Shown: in pieces, positions 8,402-15,565 of the stretch
Layout: the number at the start of each line of letters is the position of its first letter
Numbering within the stretch: position 1 is the stretch's first letter
The notes under the pieces: generated by a model
The model's database searches: none
Seen by the model: only the letters and a program-made list of their open reading frames with translations
What the model was told of the DNA's origin: nothing
Position numbers and translations under genes: made by a program
NCBI GenBank assembly: GCA_004296145.1
Contig: SEBM01000026.1
Span: 1 to 16,212 of the forward strand
Source of the DNA: Flavobacterium sp.
GTDB lineage: Bacteria; Bacteroidota; Bacteroidia; Flavobacteriales; Flavobacteriaceae
Length of the DNA: 16,212 bases
Reading direction: 5' to 3'

Positions 8402-10002
8402 TCAATTAAAGGCAAAATACATACGAATTTATCCTCTTTTTCTGAGGCCGTAAATTCGTCTTTAGAATAGTGATTATAGATACTGTTCAGGTAATTTAAT
8501 CCAAATTTGGTGCTTGGTTCAGAAACAGTCTTTCTTTGAAGATTATTGCTTATAATAACATGATCTTCTTTTATTAAAACGGTAGTAGTCAGTGGTTTTT
8601 CTCCAGTTGCCATATTGTGTTTAATAGCGTTTTCAACCACAATCTGAAAAGCCAGATACGGTACAAATTTTTCTAAAGCGCTTTCGCTTTCAATTTTAAT
8701 CGAAAAAAATAATTCCTCCTTAAAGCGTGTCTGCTGCAAAAAGATATATTTTTCGATAAACAGAAGCTCTTCTTTTAAAGGAACAATATTCTTTTCCGGC
8801 GGGTCAATCAAATAGCGATAAATACGGGAAAGGTTTAGAGTAAACTTCTGCGCTGTTTTTACATCACTGCCCACTAACATATATAATGAGTTAAGCGAAT
8901 TAAATAAGAAATGCGGATTGATTTGCTCCTTTAATTGTTGCAGCTGAATCAATGCTTTTTCCTTTATGATTTTTTCGTTCTCTACAAGAAGTTTGTTTTT
9001 TTCTTTAATGGCAATTCCTTTTTCTCTATAAGCCCTTCTGTTGGCATAAGAAAACAAATAAAAGATAAGCAAAAGCATAAAGGTTGTTATTGAATATATC
9101 CAGGTTGAATATTTTTTGATCAATAAAACATTTTCATTTGCTATCATTTTCGGATAACTAATACAGATATACCATGGAAGATTTTTAACATCTAATCTTG
9201 TCGTAAAATTGATGACATCCATTTTTAAATATTCAGACATCGTAATTCTTTTGGTGTAATCAATTTTTAAAAAATCAGATATTGGCATTCTTTTGGAGTA
9301 ATCTCTCTTAAGAGTGAAAACCGTATCTGATGGCCGAATAGCAGAAATAGCGTAAATATTTTTCCCTATAAGTGAAGGGTCAGGATGATAAATACATCTT
9401 CCTGCGGCATCAAATATAAAAGCATAATTGGAAGCCGCTTTGTCAATAGTCCTAAAATAATTATGTAAGCTTTTTAAGTTGATATCGTAACCGTAGCGAA
9501 TGGTTGTGTAATTTTTAGAGATTATTTTAAAGTAAACTCTCCAAATCCATTGTTTCCCTTGTTTGATTACGGTGCTGCTTCGAGTAGTGTTTTGGTTTTT
9601 AGAAATAAAATCGGCAACGTCTTTTTTTACTGCATCAGAAACAGAATCGATTCCAAACGCTATTTTTTCATCATTAATCTGAAACCAGTTATTGACTATT
9701 GATGTATCGATGGGCTGAACAGACGAAAGCGTTTTTATATTAGCTGATAAATTATTGGCATTGCTTATTTTTAAAACATGTTTGATTTTGTTTTCCTGTT
9801 CCAGAAATCTCGAAAATTCCCTCGACATTAATTCATGTTTTTTAATAAAGTTAATTCGCGCATTATCTTCATTTCCTTTTTCTGTTACATCGGTAATCAA
9901 ATTACTTAATGCGTAAACAGAAGAAACGGTAATTAAACTAGAGATGATTACGTAAATTACAAATGCGCGTCTGGACGTTATTTTTTTTAATTTAAATTTC
10001 AA
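8389..10002 (-). CDS. LytS-type sensor histidine kinase with Cache-like periplasmic sensor
   Basis: This is a 537-residue membrane kinase. TM1 lies at about 13-35 and TM2 at about 300-319. Between them is a periplasmic domain with YAFIFDAAGRCIYHPDPSLI (193-212), typical of Cache small-molecule sensors. After TM2 comes a charged coiled coil (about 322-358). The His_kinase (LytS/YehU) core follows: H364 in NPHFLFNSLNSL, the N-box VVENAIKHN (455-463), and a short G-box STKFGLNYL. Such kinases usually signal to LytTR regulators. The only one in the window is at 1-944, on the far side of the protease/SusCD genes. Translation starts at TTG: no in-frame ATG precedes it after the ABC gene ends, and the next Met (residue 59) would remove TM1. 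The gene begins 11 bp after the ABC transporter stop. The sensor domain contains a 14-residue tandem duplication at 234-261. Confidence 0.92.
   Translation of the reverse strand: MKFKLKKITSRRAFVIYVIISSLITVSSVYALSNLITDVTEKGNEDNARINFIKKHELMSREFSRFLEQENKIKHVLKISNANNLSANIKTLSSVQPIDTSIVNNWFQINDEKIAFGIDSVSDAVKKDVADFISKNQNTTRSSTVIKQGKQWIWRVYFKIISKNYTTIRYGYDINLKSLHNYFRTIDKAASNYAFIFDAAGRCIYHPDPSLIGKNIYAISAIRPSDTVFTLKRDYSKRMPISDFLKIDYTKRITMSEYLKMDVINFTTRLDVKNLPWYICISYPKMIANENVLLIKKYSTWIYSITTFMLLLIFYLFSYANRRAYREKGIAIKEKNKLLVENEKIIKEKALIQLQQLKEQINPHFLFNSLNSLYMLVGSDVKTAQKFTLNLSRIYRYLIDPPEKNIVPLKEELLFIEKYIFLQQTRFKEELFFSIKIESESALEKFVPYLAFQIVVENAIKHNMATGEKPLTTTVLIKEDHVIISNNLQRKTVSEPSTKFGLNYLNSIYNHYSKDEFTASEKEDKFVCILPLIDIHS
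9220..9303 (-). repeat. Two tandem 42-bp units within the sensor domain coding sequence
   Basis: Residues 234-247 (DYSKRMPISDFLKI) and 248-261 (DYTKRITMSEYLKM) are adjacent and in frame. By direct comparison 34 of 42 bases match. The copies have diverged mainly at and around codons 238-244 of the unit, so this is an old in-frame duplication. It lies at the membrane-proximal end of the Cache-like domain. Confidence 0.85.
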
Positions 10003-10013
10003 AGAAGAATATA

Positions 10014-11768
10014 TTAGTTGGCAACCGAAAATTGCGAATCGTATAAGTTTTTATAATAACCATCAGTTTTGTTTAATAACTCCTGATGCGTTCCCTGTTC
10101 AACAATCAAACCTTTGTCCATTACTACAATTTTATCTGCATTTACAATTGTTGCCAGTCGGTGTGCAATGATAATCGAAGTTCGGCCTCTGGTAATCGTT
10201 TCGGTGGCACGCTGAATCAATTCTTCAGAATACGTATCAATTGATGAAGTCGCTTCATCCAAAATCAAAATACTCGGATTACTTACATAAGAACGTAAAA
10301 AAGCAATCAATTGTCGTTGGCCTGACGAAAGCATCACACCGCGCTCTTTTACATCAAAATCATAATTATCAGGAAGCGACATAATAAAATCATGCACACC
10401 AATTTTTTTGGCAGCATCAATAACCTGTTCGCGTTTTATTTCCGGATTGTTCAAAGTGATATTATTATAAATGGTATCGGCAAACAAAAACACATCCTGC
10501 AAAACCACAGCAATTTGTTTTCGAAGCGAAGCCAGCGTATAATTTTCAATATTATGACCGTCGATAAAAATAGTTCCGCTGTTAATTTCGTAAAAGCGGT
10601 TCAGTAAATTTATAATTGTCGATTTTCCGGCGCCTGTCGAACCTACGATGGCAATCGTTTGTCCGGAAGCTACAGACAAATCAATTCCTTTTATCACTTC
10701 CTCTTCCGGAATATAACTAAAACGAACAGCTGCAAATTCTATACTTCCGTCAAAAATTGGCGCTTCAAGAGTTCCAGTGTCCTGAATATGATCCTGCGTA
10801 TCAATAATATCAAAAACACGATTCGCCGCAATCATTCCCAATTGCATCTCGTTAAATTTATCCGCAATCTGACGAAGCGGATTAAACAGCATTCCGATAA
10901 ACATCGTATACGAAAACAAATCTCCAAAAGTCGTAAAATGATCGCCGTTCAAAATTCTGAATCCGCCATAAACAACAACCAATCCCAAAGTAATCGACGA
11001 AATAATATCGGCAATCGGAAAAAATATCGAGTTATAAAGAATCGTTTTTATCCACGCTACTTTGTGTTTATTATTGATTTCCTTAAAGTTTTCGGCCTCA
11101 ATAACTTCTCGGTTAAAAAGCTGTACAATCTTCATTCCCGTAACACGTTCCTGAACAAACGAATTCATATTGGCAATTTGCGTACGCACTTCCTCAAAAG
11201 CAACCTGCATTTTACGCTGAAAAATTCGTGTTATATAAACCAGAATTGGCATTGCGACAATGACAATCCAGGTCAGTTTCCAATTCATGTAAAACATAAA
11301 AATTAGTACCACCAGCATTTTCATCAAATCACTTATAATCATAAATAATCCCTGACTGAAAATACGTGCAATCGACTCAATATCAGAAACTGCCCTTGTG
11401 ACCAATTGCCCAACCGGAACAAGATCAAAATATTTCATTCTGAAACTCAGAATATGTTTAAAAAGTTTAGTACGAATATCTTTTACAATATCCTGACCAA
11501 GCCAGTTCGCCCAGTACACAAAATAAAACTGAGAGAAAACTTCCATCAGAAGAACGCCTCCCATCAATATAATGTACATCAGTAAACCTTCTTTATCATG
11601 CGTTTTGATGTAACCATCAACTGTTTGTTTTAGTAAATAGGGGCGAAGTGCCGCAAAAACAGACAATGAAATGGCGAAGATAATAACGCCGTAATAGCGC
11701 CATTTATAAGGTTTTGTATATTTTAAAATTCGTTTGAATAAACGCGTATCAAATGCTTTTGCTTTCAT
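10014..11768 (-). CDS. MsbA-like ABC exporter half-transporter
   Basis: This 584-residue protein has a type IV exporter layout: a six-helix membrane domain (about 25-310) followed by an ATPase domain (about 342-584). It is expected to work as a homodimer in the inner membrane. Visible ATPase motifs are Walker A GSTGAGKST (376-384), Q-loop Q424 in VVLQDVFLF, signature LSSGQRQ (480-486, with Ser replacing the first Gly of LSGGQ), Walker B ILILDE with catalytic E505, the D-loop SSID, and the switch H536 in IIIAHRL. The length is normal for lipid A or multidrug exporters, but the substrate cannot be read from the sequence. The stop is 11 bp before the TTG of the sensor kinase, so the two may be co-transcribed. 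The 81-bp gap back to truA shows no clear promoter, so truA read-through is likely. Confidence 0.95.
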   Translation of the reverse strand: MKAKAFDTRLFKRILKYTKPYKWRYYGVIIFAISLSVFAALRPYLLKQTVDGYIKTHDKEGLLMYIILMGGVLLMEVFSQFYFVYWANWLGQDIVKDIRTKLFKHILSFRMKYFDLVPVGQLVTRAVSDIESIARIFSQGLFMIISDLMKMLVVLIFMFYMNWKLTWIVIVAMPILVYITRIFQRKMQVAFEEVRTQIANMNSFVQERVTGMKIVQLFNREVIEAENFKEINNKHKVAWIKTILYNSIFFPIADIISSITLGLVVVYGGFRILNGDHFTTFGDLFSYTMFIGMLFNPLRQIADKFNEMQLGMIAANRVFDIIDTQDHIQDTGTLEAPIFDGSIEFAAVRFSYIPEEEVIKGIDLSVASGQTIAIVGSTGAGKSTIINLLNRFYEINSGTIFIDGHNIENYTLASLRKQIAVVLQDVFLFADTIYNNITLNNPEIKREQVIDAAKKIGVHDFIMSLPDNYDFDVKERGVMLSSGQRQLIAFLRSYVSNPSILILDEATSSIDTYSEELIQRATETITRGRTSIIIAHRLATIVNADKIVVMDKGLIVEQGTHQELLNKTDGYYKNLYDSQFSVAN

Positions 11769-11775
11769 TTATCTT

Positions 11776-11849
11776 TTAAGCTTTAAGCTTTAAGTTTTAG
11801 GCTTTAGGCAAAAGTTTAAAGCTTAATGCCTACAGCTTATGGCTTATAG
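11776..11849. repeat. Degenerate heptamer repeat between truA and the ABC gene
   Basis: Variants of the 7-mer taagctt / taggctt follow one another at 11776-11809. Partly inverted forms (taaagctt, cagctta, ggcttat) continue up to the truA stop codon. The repeat fills the whole intergenic gap. There is no open reading frame or clear hairpin terminator in it. Confidence 0.6.
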
Positions 11850-12584
11850 CTATATGTAATCGTAAGTTATATCGGTTAAATATAATCCGTGTGCCGGAAC
11901 CGAAAATCCGGCTTTTTCTCTGCTTTTACTGGCAATAATGTTTTCAAAATCGTCAAGCGAAATTTTATGCAGTCCAATATTGATCAAAGTGCCTACAATC
12001 GAACGAACCATGTTTCTCAAAAAACGATTGGCCGAAATCGTAAAAATCAGCTTTCTGTTTTCAATCCTCCAATAGGCCTCAAAAATCGTGCAGTCAAATG
12101 TGTTTACATCCGTATTCACTTTAGAAAAACACTGAAAATCGGTATGATTCAGCAGAATTCCTGCAGCTTCATTCATCAAAACTACATCTAATTTTTGATT
12201 AAAATACCAACTCAATTCCTGCAAAAACGGATTTTTAACAGTGTTGATATGATATTCATAAGTACGTTTGGTTGCATCAAAACGACAATGTGCATCATCA
12301 TGAACCGGAATAATGTCAAAAATCGCAATATCCTTTGGTAAATAAGAATTCAGTTTATGAACCAAAGTCTGAATGTCTAAATCCTTTTCAGTATCAAAAT
12401 GCCCAAACATTTCACTCGCATGAACTCCAGTGTCTGTTCTTCCGGCACCCATAATGCTTATCGTTTCATTCAATAAAACAGAAAACGCCTTATTTAATGT
12501 TTCCTGAACAGAAGATGCGTTCGGCTGAATCTGCCAGCCATGGTAATGTGTTCCGTTATATGCGAATTGAATAAAATATCTCAA
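11850..12584 (-). CDS. truA: tRNA pseudouridine(38-40) synthase TruA
   Basis: TruA isomerises uridines 38-40 in the anticodon arm of tRNAs. The catalytic motif GAGRTDTGVHA contains the nucleophile D51. Other family blocks are the N-terminal FAYNGTHYHGWQIQPN, FDATKRTYEYHI, and the late motif ANRFLRNMVRSIVGTLINIG. At 244 residues it is near the usual length. The start is TTG at 12584: an in-frame TGA lies only four codons upstream (12594-12596), and the alignment-typical MRYFI begins exactly here, so no ATG start is possible. It is the first gene of the minus-strand run and has a good -7 box at 12611-12618. The protein is cytosolic and housekeeping. Confidence 0.97.
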   Translation of the reverse strand: MRYFIQFAYNGTHYHGWQIQPNASSVQETLNKAFSVLLNETISIMGAGRTDTGVHASEMFGHFDTEKDLDIQTLVHKLNSYLPKDIAIFDIIPVHDDAHCRFDATKRTYEYHINTVKNPFLQELSWYFNQKLDVVLMNEAAGILLNHTDFQCFSKVNTDVNTFDCTIFEAYWRIENRKLIFTISANRFLRNMVRSIVGTLINIGLHKISLDDFENIIASKSREKAGFSVPAHGLYLTDITYDYI

Positions 12585-12610
12585 AGTAAAGGTTCAAAGG
12601 TTCAGAGTGG

Positions 12611-12618
12611 CAAAGGTA
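12611..12618 (-). promoter_or_regulatory. Candidate -7 box for truA
   Basis: On the minus strand the sequence is TACCTTTG, a full match to the Bacteroidota -7 consensus TAnnTTTG. It lies 27 bp before the truA start codon. No TTG -33 element was found at the usual distance, so the call rests on the -7 box and position. Confidence 0.4.
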
Positions 12619-12727
12619 TGAAAAAAAGTGGCTAAGGTTCTAAGTTACTAAGCTGCTAAGTTTTTTTTCTTTTGCCACGAAGGCGCTAAGACACAAAGTT
12701 TTTTTTGTAGAGATGAACTGCTGGAAT

Positions 12728-12894
12728 CTAAGCTGCTAAGATACTAAGTTTCTAAGTTTTTTTCTTTTGCCACGAAAAGACGCTGACACAAATTTTTTTT
12801 GTAGAGATGCACTGCAGTGCATCTAACATTAGCTGGGTATTTTGCCACGCCACGTGGTAAAAAAACTTAGAAACTTAGTATCTTAGCAACTTAG
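12728..12894. repeat. 36-bp inverted repeat enclosing a 95-bp core
   Basis: The left arm 12728-12763 and right arm 12859-12894 are reverse complements at 35 of 36 positions by direct comparison. Each arm contains four ctaag heptamers and a T7/A7 tract. The 95-bp core carries a perfect palindrome at 12805-12824. The layout resembles a small non-coding mobile or REP-like element, but no target-site duplication was recognised. Confidence 0.7.
12805..12824. repeat. Perfect 20-bp palindrome
   Basis: The half-site agatgcactg is followed directly by its reverse complement cagtgcatct. It is preceded by gtag. A decayed partner (gtagagatgaactgct) lies at 12707-12722, so this is a repeated element rather than a single operator. 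Perfect symmetry with no loop makes a transcription terminator less likely. Confidence 0.8.
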
Positions 12895-12909
12895 AACCTT
12901 AAAAAAAAA

Positions 12910-13404
12910 ATGACCAAAATCCTCCTGCTTTCCGATACGCACAGTCATATTGATGATGTTATTTTGAAATATGTCAATCAGGCTGATGAAGTTTGGCATG
13001 CTGGTGATATTGGAGATTTGCATGTAACCGATACTATTAAAAAACTAAAACCGTTGCGATGCGTTTACGGAAATATAGATGACGCAAAAGCACGATTAGA
13101 ATTTACGTTGCACAATCGTTTTCTATGCGAAAATGTTTCTGTCTGGATTACACATATTGGTGGTTATCCTGGAAAATACAATCCAGGTATAAGAGAAGAA
13201 ATGGCTTCAAATCCTCCAAAACTATTTATCTGTGGACATTCGCATATTTTAAAAGTTATGTTTGATAAAAAGAATAATTTACTCCACATGAATCCCGGAG
13301 CAGCCGGAAAAAGCGGATTTCATCAAATGCGTACCATGTTGCGATTTGTGATTGACGATGATAAAATAAAAGATCTTGAAATTATAGAAATCGGCAAAAA
13401 ATAA
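12910..13404 (+). CDS. YfcE/MJ0936-type metallophosphoesterase
   Basis: This 164-residue protein is a small calcineurin-like phosphoesterase of the YfcE family, expected to be a soluble cytosolic enzyme that hydrolyses phosphodiesters with two divalent metals. All expected ligands are visible: D9 and H11 in SDTHSH, D33 in HAGDIGD, N55 in YGNIDD, H82 in THIGG, and H110 and H112 in GHSH. The C-terminal NPGAAG is also typical. The natural substrate is unknown. The ATG at 12910 is preceded by an A10 tract and then by the inverted repeat, so its leader is derived from repeat sequence and shows no recognisable Shine-Dalgarno. The stop is only one base from the convergent kinase stop at 13406. Confidence 0.95.
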   Translation: MTKILLLSDTHSHIDDVILKYVNQADEVWHAGDIGDLHVTDTIKKLKPLRCVYGNIDDAKARLEFTLHNRFLCENVSVWITHIGGYPGKYNPGIREEMASNPPKLFICGHSHILKVMFDKKNNLLHMNPGAAGKSGFHQMRTMLRFVIDDDKIKDLEIIEIGKK

Positions 13405-13405
13405 T

Positions 13406-14299
13406 TTAAGAAGTAGGCACTTTTATTCGTAACGAAGTACCTGTATTTTCATTTGCCCTCGAAATAATCCTGAAACTTCCTTTTAGTTTTTTAATTCGTG
13501 CCCTTATTCTGTTTAAACCAAAACCTTCAGTTTCGTTTAGTTTGTCGGCATTAAAACCAATTCCGTTATCGTGAAGTATAATAGTCAGCTGGTCTTTTTT
13601 TTCATGAAGTGAAATTTGGGCTTTTGTAGCGTTGCTGTGTTTTGTTATGTTGCTAAATAATTCAGAAACAATAAAATATATTTTCATTTCAAACTTTTCA
13701 TTATATCTTTTATCTGTAGATACAGAACTCGAGAATTCAAAATCAATATTGGTATTTGAGTTTTTTTCGCATAAATCCTCCAAAGCATAAATTAATCCGA
13801 AACGAACCAAAAGGGTGGGAATCAGTTCGTGTGACATATCCCGTAAACGATCGTGAGCTTCTTCTAAAATTTCTTTTGCTTTTCTAATTTCATCAGATTC
13901 TATATTGTTTATGGCTGAAAATGTATTTAAATGCAATCCAACAGAAGAAAGAAGCGAATTGATATTATCATGCAAAAACAAGGCTATTTTTTTTCGTTCA
14001 TTTTCCTGCCCGTCGATGCTGGAATTGATGATATTAAACTGTATTTTTTGCTGAACAGATTTTTGTTTATTTTTTCTTTTTAATTCATTATTCTGATAAT
14101 AAAAGTAAAATAAAACCATCAGCATTACGACAAGAATTATAAGCAGGCTGACCACTTTTTCATCATTTTCCTGAATGTTTTTTGGTTGTACTGTGCTGAA
14201 TTCTGTTTCTGATTGTGAGATCTTTGGCTGACTAAAGACGACATTACAGTTCAGTATTGAAAAAAAAATAAAAACAGTTATAATTCTAAAGATAAACAT
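13406..14299 (-). CDS. NarX/DesK-type sensor histidine kinase
   Basis: The 297-residue kinase has an N-terminal hydrophobic segment that may be a signal peptide (1-23, ending FSQ), a short extracytoplasmic stretch of about 26 residues, and one strong TM helix (about 49-68). A cytoplasmic HisKA_3 domain follows: ENERKKIALFLHDNINSLLS with phospho-accepting H110. The ATPase domain shows VSELFSNITKHS (E213, N217), HDNGIGF (D244-F249) and EGFGLNRI (258-265). The periplasmic part is too small for a typical ligand domain, so it may sense through the membrane or a partner. It is the second gene of an operon, 4 bp after its cognate response regulator. No terminator hairpin separates its stop from the convergent phosphoesterase gene. 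Confidence 0.94.
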   Translation of the reverse strand: MFIFRIITVFIFFSILNCNVVFSQPKISQSETEFSTVQPKNIQENDEKVVSLLIILVVMLMVLFYFYYQNNELKRKNKQKSVQQKIQFNIINSSIDGQENERKKIALFLHDNINSLLSSVGLHLNTFSAINNIESDEIRKAKEILEEAHDRLRDMSHELIPTLLVRFGLIYALEDLCEKNSNTNIDFEFSSSVSTDKRYNEKFEMKIYFIVSELFSNITKHSNATKAQISLHEKKDQLTIILHDNGIGFNADKLNETEGFGLNRIRARIKKLKGSFRIISRANENTGTSLRIKVPTS

Positions 14300-14303
14300 G
14301 CGA

Positions 14304-14966
14304 TTATGGCTTTATTAAATTATTTTTCAAAGCATATTTGACAAGACCAATTACGTTTTTTGTATTTAATTTTTTCATGATGTTTTTTCGATGTGTTTCA
14401 ACGGTATTCAGGCTGATAAAAAGCTGCTCACTAATTTCCTTTCCGCTATATTCTAGCGATATAAGTGTAATTATTTCAAGTTCCCTGGCGCTTAACATTT
14501 GATTTTCAGAAAAAGAACTTTTGTTTAATTTGGGATTATTATGAGTGAAACTCAAAAAGATTTTTTCTCTTACATAATCGTCAAAATACTCCTGACCAAG
14601 ATGTACTGTTTTGATTGCTTCGATAATATTTTCTCCGGCGCTTTTTTTTGTGAGATATCCTTTAGCGCCCAGTTTCATTACTTCTTTAATAATTTTAAGG
14701 TCATCATAACTGGAGAGAATAATGACTTTGCATGGAAAACCTTTTTGACTGAACTCTTTCAAAACTTCGATTCCGTCCTTTTTTGGCATGCTTATATCCA
14801 ATAATAATATGGCTGCATTATTTGCTGTAACATCATCATAAATAGTTGTTCCGTCTAATGAATTACCAACTACTTCAAAATCAGAAACAGTACGTAATAA
14901 ATTAGATAGTCCATCAATCAATACCTGATGATCATCAGCGAGGTGAATCTTTATTTTTTGTGTCAT
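14304..14966 (-). CDS. NarL/LuxR-family response regulator
   Basis: This 220-residue regulator has a receiver domain (about 4-122) with acidic pocket D11/D12, phospho-acceptor D57 in LLLDISMP, S85 and K107 in LTKKS. A LuxR-type helix-turn-helix follows (about 158-217): LSARELEIITLISLEYSGKE, EQLFISLNTVETHRKNIMKKL. The ATG at 14966 is preferred over an in-frame TTG at 14990, because the TTG overlaps a consensus -7 box and the family start MxxKIKIHLADDHQ fits the ATG. It is almost certainly phosphorylated by the kinase encoded 4 bp downstream. The target genes cannot be told from the window, although an inverted repeat just upstream suggests autoregulation. Confidence 0.95.
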   Translation of the reverse strand: MTQKIKIHLADDHQVLIDGLSNLLRTVSDFEVVGNSLDGTTIYDDVTANNAAILLLDISMPKKDGIEVLKEFSQKGFPCKVIILSSYDDLKIIKEVMKLGAKGYLTKKSAGENIIEAIKTVHLGQEYFDDYVREKIFLSFTHNNPKLNKSSFSENQMLSARELEIITLISLEYSGKEISEQLFISLNTVETHRKNIMKKLNTKNVIGLVKYALKNNLIKP

Positions 14967-14987
14967 TTTGATCTTCAAATGCGAATT

Positions 14988-14995
14988 CAAATTTA
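14988..14995 (-). promoter_or_regulatory. Candidate -7 box for the LuxR/NarX operon
   Basis: The minus strand reads TAAATTTG, a full match to TAnnTTTG, 21 bp before the ATG at 14966. A TTTG lies 14 bp further upstream, closer than the usual -33 spacing. The box fits a short leader and supports the ATG start. Confidence 0.45.
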
Positions 14996-15009
14996 TGAAA
15001 AATATCTTA

Positions 15010-15035
15010 CAAATAGCTGTTTTTATTGCTATTTG
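15010..15035. promoter_or_regulatory. 8-bp inverted repeat, possible response-regulator operator
   Basis: CAAATAGC (15010-15017) and GCTATTTG (15028-15035) are perfect reverse complements separated by 10 bp, which places the half-sites about two helical turns apart. The repeat sits immediately upstream of the -7 box of the LuxR-type regulator. A dimeric LuxR-type protein could bind it; this is inferred from position and symmetry only. Two copies of gattcaa lie just beyond (15039-15045 and 15054-15060). Confidence 0.4.
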
Positions 15036-15073
15036 AGCGATTCAATACAATTTGATTCAAAAATTTTGCCCAC

Positions 15074-15105
15074 AAAAAAACCCGGAATCAGATTCCGGGT
15101 TTTTT
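15074..15105 (-). terminator. Symmetrical intrinsic terminator after the DUF4293 gene
   Basis: An A-tract, then CCCGGAAT, the loop CAG, ATTCCGGG and six Ts form a hairpin with up to 14 paired bases including the A/T flanks. It lies 27 bp past the DUF4293 stop. The symmetry means it could stop transcripts from either strand; it also insulates the LuxR/NarX promoter from upstream read-through. Confidence 0.9.
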
Positions 15106-15131
15106 CACACAAATAAATTAAGTTTATAGGT

Positions 15132-15548
15132 TTATCTCAAACGATCTACAGATTTTACAAGATCTTCATCCTTTTTGATGGCTTTATTAGCTAAAACTAA
15201 TAATACGATAGCAACAATTGGTAGAAACATCCCAATACCTTTCTCTGAAACAGCGTTAACTGTCTCTCCAGATAAATTTAGTGATCGATATACAAACAAT
15301 CCTAATAAAATTAAGTTTAATATTATATTCAGTCTGCCCATTACAAACTGGTTTTGTCTTTTCTTAAAAGATATGATACTGATAACGGTAAGCATAGTGC
15401 TTAGTCCCAATAAAATAGTGTAAACCTGATCCTGCATAAAATAGAATGGTTTTCCTGTGTTTAATGTCCAAAGCGGAATAAAAAATAATAATACCCCTGT
15501 GATAAGAAAGGTAAGAATTAAATATACGGTCTGAATTCGTTGTATCAT
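15132..15548 (-). CDS. DUF4293 family four-helix membrane protein
   Basis: The 138-residue protein begins MIQRIQTVYL, typical of the DUF4293 family of Bacteroidota, and has four predicted membrane helices (about 8-28, 42-60, 72-90 and 104-122) with a charged C-terminal tail. Its function is unknown. It is divergent from rho, a neighbourhood I recall as common in Flavobacteriia. A strong terminator follows, so it is probably a single-gene transcript. A -7 box lies at 15566-15573. Confidence 0.85.
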   Translation of the reverse strand: MIQRIQTVYLILTFLITGVLLFFIPLWTLNTGKPFYFMQDQVYTILLGLSTMLTVISIISFKKRQNQFVMGRLNIILNLILLGLFVYRSLNLSGETVNAVSEKGIGMFLPIVAIVLLVLANKAIKKDEDLVKSVDRLR

Positions 15549-15565
15549 GATCTAAAATTGTTTTA

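Larger units (their letters stand above)
12634..12900. repeat. Mosaic of heptamer repeats, inverted repeats and degenerate direct repeats
   Basis: Most of the 325-bp gap between truA and the phosphoesterase is repetitive. Runs of ctaag spaced every seven bases occur at 12634-12660 and 12728-12756, and in inverted form at 12866-12900. A direct repeat beginning cttttgccacga, then acacaaa, a T-tract and gtagagatg, occurs at about 12668-12715 and 12763-12809. No coding frame is visible. The remainder of the gap holds only the truA leader and an A-tract before the phosphoesterase ATG. Confidence 0.75.

Noticed and set aside
10659..11306. 215-codon plus-strand reading frame inside the ABC exporter gene
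   Set aside because: It is antisense to strongly conserved ABC transporter sequence, and its composition (Asn/Lys/Arg/His-rich) is what a mirrored AT-rich gene gives. No domain is visible.
12634..12900. CRISPR-like array
   Set aside because: The repeats are heptamers and inverted arms with no constant 25-40 bp repeat, no regular unique spacers and no cas genes.
14967..14990. TTG start giving the LuxR-type regulator eight more residues
   Set aside because: The TTG overlaps a consensus -7 box, and the family N-terminus fits the ATG at 14966.
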